Source: Eubacterium sp. UBA4343
GTDB lineage: Bacteria; Bacillota; Clostridia; Lachnospirales; Lachnospiraceae
Direction of reading: 5' to 3'
DNA: 28,846 bases
Assembly: GCA_002394235.1 (NCBI GenBank)
Contig: DGTF01000013.1
Coordinates: 1-28,846 of the forward strand
Positions 22,903-28,846 of the stretch are shown here, piece by piece. A program made the position numbers and the translations under genes. How positions within the stretch are numbered: position 1 is the stretch's first letter; each line of letters begins with the position of its first letter. The notes under the pieces are model-generated. The model saw only the letters and a list, made by a program, of their open reading frames with translations, ran no database searches and had not been told where the DNA came from.

Positions 22903-22974
22903 GGATTGCTAGAGTGCGAAGCACGGAGCAATCCGCAGCATATGCATATTGTGGTGCCACGCCTGCGGGGCATG
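22903..22974 (-). repeat. Dispersed palindromic element, copy A, in the leader of the GTPase-nuclease gene
   Basis: Read on the minus strand, 22974-22922 begins CATGCCCCGCAGGCG and ends GGATTGCTCCGTG, matching the 53-base copy at 27930-27982. Its end takes part in a hairpin: GGATTGCT (22903-22910) against AGCAATCC (22927-22934), with GTGC/GCAC nested inside. It lies 32-103 bases upstream of the ATG at 22871 and in the gene's sense, so it is probably part of the mRNA leader. Bases 22975-23099 show no gene. Confidence 0.65.
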
Positions 22975-23099
22975 GGCGTCGTGCCGTACTGCCTCCGGAG
23001 AATGCCACACATCAGCTTGACCGCATGCCATCCGGGGAGACAGATCTTTCTGTGAAGTATTGTAACATGCTCCGGAAACAGGTACAATCAGAAGGAAAT

Positions 23100-23249
23100 A
23101 GATGACCGGCTCAAGGCAGCCTGAACCATAGGAAAACGGATGGCCGGCTCAAGGCAGCCTGAACCAGAGGGAAGCGGATGGCCGGATCAAGGCAGAGTGA
23201 ACCAAAGGAATATGGATGGCTGACTCAACAGTCTGAAATGGAGGAAAAT
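23100..23249. repeat. 38-bp tandem repeats leading into the DUF1292 start
   Basis: Three contiguous 38-base units (23100-23137, 23138-23175, 23176-23213) share GGATGGCCGGCTCAAGGCAG followed by CCTGAACC and a purine-rich end. A diverged, 36-base fourth unit (23214-23249) contains the Shine-Dalgarno GGAGG and stops exactly before the ATG at 23250. Thirty-eight is not a multiple of three, so the array does not encode a repeated peptide. Confidence 0.85.
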
Positions 23250-23597
23250 ATGACGGAAGAAAGGGAACAGAAGAACAATGTGCCGGAAGGTGGGGCCCGC
23301 ACGGAGGGCTGCTCTTTTATCGATACGGATAAGGAAAGCCTGACACTGACGTATGAGGACGGAAGGGACGTGAGATGCACAATCGTCAGGATCTTTCAGA
23401 CACCAGCGCAGAAATATATCGTTCTGATTCCGGAGGACGGAAGTACGAAAGGTACGGCGTATCTGTATCATTTTGATACAGATGATGAAGGCGCGCCGGT
23501 TGTGACACAGATTGAAAGTGAAGATGAATACAGAGAGGCTTCGGAGATTTTCGAGGCTATGACGAAAAATATTGACCTTACGGAGGATGAGACATGA
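23250..23597 (+). CDS. DUF1292 domain-containing protein
   Basis: A 115-residue acidic protein of the DUF1292 family, known in Firmicutes but without a defined function. A variable N-terminus (1-30) precedes the domain: LTLTYEDGRDVRCTIVRIF, QKYIVLIPEDG, and YLYHFDTDDEG with a following IESEDEYREASEIFEAM. No signal peptide or membrane segment is present. ATG 23250 is selected because GGAGG lies five bases upstream; an earlier in-frame ATG (23238) lacks a site. Its stop overlaps the dut start by four bases (ATGA), so the two are translationally coupled. The region before it is made of 38-bp repeats. Confidence 0.85.
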   Translation: MTEEREQKNNVPEGGARTEGCSFIDTDKESLTLTYEDGRDVRCTIVRIFQTPAQKYIVLIPEDGSTKGTAYLYHFDTDDEGAPVVTQIESEDEYREASEIFEAMTKNIDLTEDET

Positions 23598-24031
23598 AAA
23601 TCAGAGTGAAGAAACTGACCGAGACCGCCAAGATGCCGACGCGCGGAAGCGCGTCGGCTGCGGGTTACGATCTCTATGCCGACGTGGAAACTCCGGTGGA
23701 AATTGAGCCTCACGCAACGGTTATGGTTAGCACAGGCTTGTCGATGGAGATTCCGGAAGGCTATTTCGGAGCCATTTTCGCCAGAAGCGGACTTGCTGCA
23801 AAGGAATCTCTCCGACCGGCGAACTGTGTCGGTGTCGTTGATGCGGATTACCGGGGGCCCTTTATGATCGCAGTTCACAATGACGGGGAGACAGCCCGAC
23901 GCGTGACTCCGGGAGAGCGGATTGCGCAGCTTGTGATCCTTCCCTTCCTTCCCGCCGAGTTTGAGGAGGTGGAACAGCTCGGCGAGACGGAACGGGGAGA
24001 AGGGGGCTTTGGAAGCACCGGTAAATCCTGA
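23594..24031 (+). CDS. dut: dUTP diphosphatase (dUTPase)
   Basis: dUTPase hydrolyses dUTP to dUMP and pyrophosphate, keeping uracil out of DNA and feeding dTMP synthesis. The 145-residue trimeric-type protein has all five motifs: AGYDLYA, ARSGLAAKE, GVVDADYRGP, GERIAQLVI and the C-terminal RGEGGFGSTG arm that closes over the substrate. ATG 23594 overlaps the DUF1292 stop codon. The gene converges on the URO-D-like gene with only six bases between stops, so transcription may run into antisense there; no clear terminator is visible. Confidence 0.97.
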   Translation: MKIRVKKLTETAKMPTRGSASAAGYDLYADVETPVEIEPHATVMVSTGLSMEIPEGYFGAIFARSGLAAKESLRPANCVGVVDADYRGPFMIAVHNDGETARRVTPGERIAQLVILPFLPAEFEEVEQLGETERGEGGFGSTGKS

Positions 24032-24037
24032 TCTTAT

Positions 24038-25228
24038 TTATCCGCGAAGGGATCCTTTGATATCCGACCAGTTTTCTTCCGCGTATTTCAGAAGCTGCTC
24101 AGCCTGTGACAGAGACATCTCCGGGTAATAGAACATGATGGATGAGGAGCCGTATTTACGGACAATTCTGTCACAGTTCCGGATCCAGTCGTCAAAGCCG
24201 CCGCTGTATACCTTGATCCACAGGGATTTGCCGGAGGCAATTACCTTGTCATAGATCTTGTCCCACTCTTCGTAAGTGCCGTCCGGACCGGTGTCTCCCG
24301 GTGTCCACTGAAGGGCATTGATGCCGGGAATTTCCATAAGATGATCGAGATGGCGGATGGCTCCGGGACCATCCAGATGATACATGGCATAGTCGAGCTT
24401 CTGCGTCTGTTTTTTCAGCGAATCCAGAACAAATTCATCAAAGAAGTCAACCGACATCATGGCCGAGGCGTCACACTGAAGTTTTGCCATTCTTCCCGGA
24501 GCCCAGATCTGGAAGCAGGAATAGGAATTGCCTCCGTCAGGGGTTCTGACGAGATCATAGAAACGGTCAAAAAACTCGAAATATGCGTCGGTCACCTGTC
24601 CGACCCGCTCCTCAATGGAGTCCGGGTCTTCAATCATATCCATCATGAGGGTCTGGGCGCCCCGGAGAGAGGAAAGCACATCAACGTTTTCCATGAGATC
24701 CGGCATATCCAGGCAAAAATCATTGCCCGCGAATTTTCTGCAGCCTTCGACCACTTCGAGATGTCTGCGAAGCCATTTATTCTCCGGGTCAAATTTCAGC
24801 GGAGGAACATCTTCCCAGTCTTCATTTTCGTCAATGCAGGGCTTGAACCAGACCGTGTCCTCCTTGAATCCGATATCAGAACCGAGATAAGCCGCGACGG
24901 AGCCTGGTCCGAAGTTGGTCTCCATGTTCGGAAATGCTTCTCCGAGGAACAGATGCTTTTCGCAGAAGTCGCGGTACCGGAGAACCATGCGCTCCGGGTT
25001 CATGTATTTGTCCTCCATATCTTTCCATTTGAGATTCTCAGGAAGATCATAATACAGGCCCTGGCAGAAGACCTGATCCATTCCTCCCTCGTGCGGCTGA
25101 CCATCGGACAGGTGTTCAATCTCCGGTTTCCGCGCGACGATGTGCATCAGCGGTCTTCCGGTATTGCTCTGGTGCCACCAGCCGTCAAATTTCTTTTTGG
25201 TTTCATCCCAGTTGTCCTTGTATTGCAT
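24038..25228 (-). CDS. URO-D-fold protein (uroporphyrinogen decarboxylase-like)
   Basis: A 396-residue protein that I place in the uroporphyrinogen decarboxylase-like superfamily, which includes true URO-D and the corrinoid-dependent methyltransferases. Supporting segments are the central FCLDMPDLMENVDVLSSLRG (171-190), DPDSIEERV and YAMYHLDGPGAIRHLD (280-295), typical of barrel members found beside glycosidases in gut Firmicutes. The metal-binding His-x-Cys signature of methyltransferases is not evident, and no haem genes adjoin it, so haem synthesis is unlikely. ATG 25228 has AAAGGAG upstream. It follows the GH31 gene by 155 bases on the same strand, suggesting shared use of a glycoside-derived or methylated compound. 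Substrate unknown. Confidence 0.7.
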   Translation of the reverse strand: MQYKDNWDETKKKFDGWWHQSNTGRPLMHIVARKPEIEHLSDGQPHEGGMDQVFCQGLYYDLPENLKWKDMEDKYMNPERMVLRYRDFCEKHLFLGEAFPNMETNFGPGSVAAYLGSDIGFKEDTVWFKPCIDENEDWEDVPPLKFDPENKWLRRHLEVVEGCRKFAGNDFCLDMPDLMENVDVLSSLRGAQTLMMDMIEDPDSIEERVGQVTDAYFEFFDRFYDLVRTPDGGNSYSCFQIWAPGRMAKLQCDASAMMSVDFFDEFVLDSLKKQTQKLDYAMYHLDGPGAIRHLDHLMEIPGINALQWTPGDTGPDGTYEEWDKIYDKVIASGKSLWIKVYSGGFDDWIRNCDRIVRKYGSSSIMFYYPEMSLSQAEQLLKYAEENWSDIKGSLRG

Positions 25229-25271
25229 TGCATTCTCCTTTACTTTGCTTTTTTATGGATTGAAATAACAA

Positions 25272-25288
25272 ATCTCTGAATTGGAGAT
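25272..25288. terminator. Weak hairpin between GH31 and URO-D-like genes
   Basis: ATCTC (25272-25276) and GAGAT (25284-25288) form a short stem followed by T-rich sequence on both strands. It may attenuate the leftward transcript from GH31 into the URO-D-like gene; too short to be sure. Confidence 0.3.
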
Positions 25289-25383
25289 CTTTTGTTTGCG
25301 GATTTATTTCAGGGCCTGTATATCAATCGATTATTCGAGGGTGTTGTTCCACGCCTGATTATTTGTGCGCTTCCTTTCGTATG

Positions 25384-27891
25384 TTATTCTTTCTCCGGTA
25401 TATGGCTCAGTGACCGGCAAGAAGCTGAAAGATGTTCGGTGTGCTCTTCACCCCGGTAACGGAAGAGCTGCTCTCCGCCGCCGGCAAATACGAGGCGGAT
25501 ATTCCTGCCGGCGATGCCGCCCCTGAAACGGAAGGGTGATGGGCCAATGGAGAAGAGGCTCTCTTTTTCATCCCAGATAACGGGAATCTGCTGGAATGCT
25601 CCGCTTTCATAACCATATCCGTCGCCGTCATCCTCGTAGTACAGAATCCGGTGCACAGGGGAAATTTTCTGCCCAGGATGACGAAGCGGGTACAGATGAA
25701 ATTCAAATGGCGTGTCGGGCACTTCTTCTGCATAGGTGAGGCCGGACTCCATCGGCAGGATGCTTCCCGCCCTCACAAACACAGGGATGTGATCCAGAGA
25801 AACCGTGAGCGTCAGTGTCTGTCCGCCTTCATAATAGTTGTCCGTGTAGAAGTCATACCATCCGGTTCCCTCCGGCAGGTAGACCGTCCAGGTTTTCGGG
25901 GCGTTGAGCTGTTCGCCGCCTCTGCCGTAATACATGGGATCGGTTATCGGACAAATCAGCAGGCTTTCCCCGAACATGTACTCGGAATCAAGCGAAGCTG
26001 CCTTGCTGTCATTGGGAAAATCAAAGAGCAGGCTCCGGACCATGGTGCTGTTCTGCTGTACGACCGCGCCTGCCATGGAATAAATATAGGGCATGAGGCG
26101 ATATCTTGTGCGGATCGTTTTTTCCAGTGCATCGTAAAAAGGATCACCGGGCTTTCCGAAGTTCCAGATTTCACGCGGCACATCGGTTCCATGGGAGCGG
26201 AACACCGGGAGGAAGGAGCCGAATTCAAACCAGCGGACATACAGTTCCCTGTAGCCCGGGTCCTTGAGCCCGTTTTCGTAGTCGCCGCGCCAGAACCATT
26301 TCATTGAAGGATCCCCGCTGCACTCACAGCCGCGTGCAGCCCAGTTTTCATGTACGACGAAAAATCCTCCGATGTCGAAGGTCCAGTAAGGCATGCCGCT
26401 CATCGCCATGTTGAGCGCCTCGGGGAGCTGCTTTTTCAGCACATCCCATCTTGCGGAGATGTCGCCGGACCAGAGAACCGTTCCGTATTTCTGGCTTCCG
26501 GCATATCCGGAGCGGGTGAGGTTCAGGACTCTGCGGTTCGGATCCGCCTTTCTCTGGTTTTCAAAAATGCCTCTGGCATGGGCGAGAGCATAGAGATTGG
26601 CCCGGTCTGCGCCGAGGAATTTCTTGTGTTCTCCGCCGACAAGAAGAAACCGCTCCCACGGTTCCCTCTCATACTCTCCGTTCCAGTCCGGACCGGAAAA
26701 GGGCTCTGTGGAGTCACACCACCAGGAATCAAAGCCACCGGAGAAAAGCTCACGGCTGCACTGCTTCCAGTACAGCTCTCTGGCTTTTTCGTCAAAAGCG
26801 TCATAGGTCGCCAGGTCATTGAGAAGGAAGCCCGCGTCGGACATCTCGCAATAGTCTTTCGTTCCGTAATTCATATTCGGCCAGACAGACACCATGGTGT
26901 GGACATGGAGTCCGTGAATTCTGTCGATTGCCGACCGGATATCCGGATAGCGTGTTTTGTCCAGAATCTTGCATCCCCAGTCATCTGCTGGCCAGGTCTT
27001 CCAGTCCTGCACGACGCAGTCGAGACCGACACCGATCCGGCGGTATTTTTCGGCGACTTCCACGAGTTCATCCTGCGTGGAATACTTTTCCCTGGACTGG
27101 ATGTATCCGAAGGCCCACTTCGGGAGCATCGCCGCCTTTCCCGTCAGCTGGCGGAATCCATCAATGAGTGCATCTGCGCAGTCCCCGGAGATAAAATAAT
27201 AGTCCAGCTGTTCCACAGTGTCGCAGAAGAGGTAGGAGCCGCGTTCATCGTCGTTAAAGGTCATGAGGCTTCCGCAGTCCGCGAGGATACCGTAGCCTCT
27301 GTCCGAGATCAGGAAAGGAACCGGAATGCGCATATTGTGCTGGTAGAGGTACTGGGTGTGGCCTCTGTAGTTGTAGATGCCCTCTTCCCCCTGTCCGAGT
27401 CCGTGGATCTGCTCTCCGGGTTGGAATCGGAAGGAAAGCTTCGCCCGATATGCTCTGTGGTCTTCAACCTCTCTCAGATTTTCAACAAAATTTCTTTCAC
27501 CATCTACTGTTTTCACTCTGCGGATGACGGGCTTCTCTCCACAGGTGGAGTATTTCATGACGGGAATCCCGGTAAGTTCTTTCTCTCCTTCTTCCAGTAA
27601 CTGAAAACCATCTTTTCTTCGAATCCAGACAAAACAGCCGTCTGCCCGCCTGATCCGGAGTGTGAGAAGGCTTGTGGAAATTTTCAGATCCCCATCCCGC
27701 ACCTCCAGCGCGAGCGGATATGCGGACTCGTTGTGCCTGATCTGAAGAGGAGACACGGAAGCCTCCTGCTCCCTTCCGGTATAGACGCAGCGTATAATAT
27801 TTTCCGCCTCTGCAGAGACGAGAAGCAGTCCCCGGTCTGTCCGGATCCGGATCTTGTTATCGCTGATTTTCTGACAATCTTGTATCTTCAT
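25384..27891 (-). CDS. Glycoside hydrolase family 31 alpha-glycosidase
   Basis: An 835-residue retaining alpha-glycosidase (alpha-glucosidase or alpha-xylosidase). After an N-terminal beta-sandwich (about 1-250, with HGLGQGEE at 163-170), the barrel carries the nucleophile Asp393 in WWCDSTEP and the acid/base Asp477 in WSGDISARWD, then FDIGGF and FRSHGTD, all family signatures. C-terminal beta domains (about 640-835) include PVFVRAGSILP. The WWCDSTEP wording recalls alpha-xylosidases, but specificity cannot be fixed. No signal peptide is seen, so it acts on imported oligosaccharides. ATG 27891 has only a weak GGAAAGAG site. No transporter or regulator gene is adjacent within the window; a dispersed element lies in the leader. 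Confidence 0.93.
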   Translation of the reverse strand: MKIQDCQKISDNKIRIRTDRGLLLVSAEAENIIRCVYTGREQEASVSPLQIRHNESAYPLALEVRDGDLKISTSLLTLRIRRADGCFVWIRRKDGFQLLEEGEKELTGIPVMKYSTCGEKPVIRRVKTVDGERNFVENLREVEDHRAYRAKLSFRFQPGEQIHGLGQGEEGIYNYRGHTQYLYQHNMRIPVPFLISDRGYGILADCGSLMTFNDDERGSYLFCDTVEQLDYYFISGDCADALIDGFRQLTGKAAMLPKWAFGYIQSREKYSTQDELVEVAEKYRRIGVGLDCVVQDWKTWPADDWGCKILDKTRYPDIRSAIDRIHGLHVHTMVSVWPNMNYGTKDYCEMSDAGFLLNDLATYDAFDEKARELYWKQCSRELFSGGFDSWWCDSTEPFSGPDWNGEYEREPWERFLLVGGEHKKFLGADRANLYALAHARGIFENQRKADPNRRVLNLTRSGYAGSQKYGTVLWSGDISARWDVLKKQLPEALNMAMSGMPYWTFDIGGFFVVHENWAARGCECSGDPSMKWFWRGDYENGLKDPGYRELYVRWFEFGSFLPVFRSHGTDVPREIWNFGKPGDPFYDALEKTIRTRYRLMPYIYSMAGAVVQQNSTMVRSLLFDFPNDSKAASLDSEYMFGESLLICPITDPMYYGRGGEQLNAPKTWTVYLPEGTGWYDFYTDNYYEGGQTLTLTVSLDHIPVFVRAGSILPMESGLTYAEEVPDTPFEFHLYPLRHPGQKISPVHRILYYEDDGDGYGYESGAFQQIPVIWDEKESLFSIGPSPFRFRGGIAGRNIRLVFAGGGEQLFRYRGEEHTEHLSASCRSLSHIPEKE

Positions 27892-27929
27892 TATGGATTT
27901 TCTCTTTCCATATCTTGTTCATAAATGTC

Positions 27930-27982
27930 CATGCCCCGCAGGCGGGGCTCCGCCTATTGTATAAGCTTCGGATTGCTCCGTG
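27930..27982 (+). repeat. Dispersed palindromic element, copy B
   Basis: Begins CATGCCCCGCAGGCG and ends GGATTGCTCCGTG, the same length (53 bases) and ends as copy A, with internal GGCGGGGCTCCGCC forming a tight hairpin. It lies 39 bases upstream of the GH31 start but on the opposite strand to that gene. Confidence 0.7.
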
Positions 27983-28079
27983 ATCGAATTACAACTACAT
28001 TTTATAAAAAAGTACCAAAAACTGCCATGCACCGGTTTGTCCGTTTTATGTACTTTTTTTCTGTATAAGTCCAGCCGCA

Positions 28080-28125
28080 ATGTTCTTGGCCCAAGGGGAG
28101 TTTGCTCACAAGTGGGCAAGAACAT
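28080..28125. other. Inverted repeat with 13-bp stem
   Basis: ATGTTCTTGGCCCA (28080-28093) pairs with TGGGCAAGAACAT (28113-28125) with one bulged base and a 19-base loop. No T run follows, so it is not a standard terminator. It lies between copies B and C of the dispersed element, in the 365-base gap 27892-28256 where I see no gene. Confidence 0.6.
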
Positions 28126-28131
28126 AAGTGA

Positions 28132-28175
28132 CACGTTGGCTTATACACATCGTGGCGTCTCGCCGACGGGGCATG
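28132..28175 (-). repeat. Dispersed palindromic element, copy C (diverged, 44 bases)
   Basis: On the minus strand it begins CATGCCCCGTCGGCGAGACG and continues with GTATAAGCC, then ends AACGTG, matching the start and the GTATAAGC middle of copies A and B but lacking part of the GGATTGCTCC end. It lies just beyond the pnp terminator. Confidence 0.5.
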
Positions 28176-28180
28176 AACAT

Positions 28181-28222
28181 AAAAATCCCCTGCCATACCT
28201 TCTGGTGTATGGCAGGGGATTT
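28181..28222 (-). terminator. Intrinsic terminator of pnp
   Basis: On the minus strand AAATCCCCTGCCATAC (28222-28207) pairs perfectly with GTATGGCAGGGGATTT (28198-28183), with T continuing to 28181. A strong terminator 34 bases past the pnp stop. Confidence 0.95.
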
Positions 28223-28256
28223 CCCATATAAATATGTATACTGCTGATTATGCTGA

Positions 28257-28846
28257 TTATTCGTTGATCGCCTTTGCGTCTTTCGGGCAGTCCTTGATGG
28301 AGAAGCTCAGCCTTCCCATGCGATCCTTTCCAAGGCAGACAACCTTTACAACATCGCCGAGGGTGAGGACATCCTCCACGTGATTGATACGCTGCTTTGC
28401 AATCTTGGAAATGTGAACCATTCCCTCCTTGCCGGGAGCAAACTCAAGGAATGCACCGAACTCCTTGATGCTGATAACCTTTCCTTTCAAAACCTGATCC
28501 TTTTCGAAATCGGTGGTGATGACCTCGATGTATTTCTCGGCTTCATCCATCTTCGCGCGGTCCGTTCCGCAGATGGAGACGGATCCGTCTTCGTCGATAT
28601 CGATCTTTACACCCGTGCGGGCGATGATCTCATTGATATTCTTTCCCTGTTTGCCGACTACATCACCGATCTTGTCAGGATCAATCTTGATCTGCTCGAT
28701 CTTCGGCGCGTACTCGTTGACGGTTGGACGCGGTCCGGCGATTGCCTTCTCCATTACCTCGGTCAGAATATACTCTCTGGCTTCCTTGCATCTGGAAATG
28801 GCTTCCTCCACGATCTGACGGGTAAGGCCGTGGATCTTGATATCCA
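28257..28846 (-). CDS. pnp: Polynucleotide phosphorylase, C-terminal part (cut by the window edge)
   Basis: The 3' 196 or so codons of PNPase, the 3'-5' phosphorolytic exoribonuclease of mRNA turnover. The visible part starts in the end of the second RNase PH-like domain (DIKIHGLTRQIVEEAI), followed by the KH domain with KIGDVVGKQGKNINEI (GKQG loop) and DIDEDGSV, then the S1 domain with GKVISIKEFGAFLEF and EGMVHISKIA, ending soon after MGRLSFSIKD without an extended tail. The reading frame continues through 28846 without a start, so the gene extends to the right. A strong terminator follows. Confidence 0.96.
   Translation of the reverse strand, partial: DIKIHGLTRQIVEEAISRCKEAREYILTEVMEKAIAGPRPTVNEYAPKIEQIKIDPDKIGDVVGKQGKNINEIIARTGVKIDIDEDGSVSICGTDRAKMDEAEKYIEVITTDFEKDQVLKGKVISIKEFGAFLEFAPGKEGMVHISKIAKQRINHVEDVLTLGDVVKVVCLGKDRMGRLSFSIKDCPKDAKAINE

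Noticed and set aside
23100..23249. Small CRISPR array
   Set aside because: The 38-base units are contiguous with no spacers, and no cas genes are present.
24038..25228. Haem-pathway uroporphyrinogen decarboxylase (hemE)
   Set aside because: Sequence is only superfamily-like and no haem genes are adjacent.
26350..27600. 416-codon plus-strand frame opposite the GH31 gene
   Set aside because: Antisense shadow; the GH31 catalytic motifs are on the minus strand.

Overview
The window looks like chromosomal DNA from a Gram-positive anaerobe of the Clostridia, most probably Lachnospiraceae. Supporting signs are AGGAGG-type ribosome binding sites, frequent TTG and GTG starts, and characteristic genes: a YacP/Rae1-type NYN domain fused to a TetM-like GTPase, DUF1292, paired ACT/DUF711 genes, tmcAL, and a close homologue of the clostridial 4-hydroxybutyrate dehydrogenase. 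Assignments rest on reading motifs and remembered family sequences; no search was run.

Layout. Bases 1-262 hold tRNA-Gly(GCC) and terminators. pta (263-1261, -) and tmcAL (1575-2876, +) diverge from overlapping promoters; one makes acetyl phosphate, the other uses acetate to modify tRNA-Met. After a bidirectional terminator come ACT protein and DUF711 (3092-4745, -). A long minus-strand block (4856-14077) runs acpP, degenerate sirtuin, gltX, UvrD-like helicase, zinc-finger membrane anti-sigma-like protein, polA, coaE and a WalJ-like metallo-beta-lactamase protein. ftsW (14321-15547, -) and the rpsF-rpsR operon (15728-16336, -), which lacks the usual ssb, follow. A 4-hydroxybutyrate dehydrogenase (16619-17740, -) diverges from a radical-SAM-like protein without its cluster cysteines (17999-19060, +), which converges on a DhaS-like TetR regulator (19098-19643, -).

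The most striking gene is at 20025-22871 (-): a complete TetM/EF-G-like translational GTPase joined by a charged linker to a NYN nuclease domain like the ribosome-dependent mRNA endonuclease Rae1. It diverges from a DUF1292-dut pair (23250-24031, +). A URO-D-fold protein and a GH31 alpha-glycosidase (24038-27891, -) and the 3' part of pnp (28257 to the right edge, -) close the window.

The intergenic DNA is rich in repeats: a 38-bp tandem repeat before DUF1292, a 12-14-bp array abutting the GTPase-nuclease stop codon, 12- and 23-bp tandems between the dehydrogenase and rpsF, a phased 13-bp octamer before acpP, a roughly 53-bp dispersed palindromic element in at least three places, and a 96-bp multi-hairpin element before the tetR gene. 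Two genes (13021-13758 and 17999-19060) keep the layout of well-known enzyme folds but have lost signature catalytic residues.
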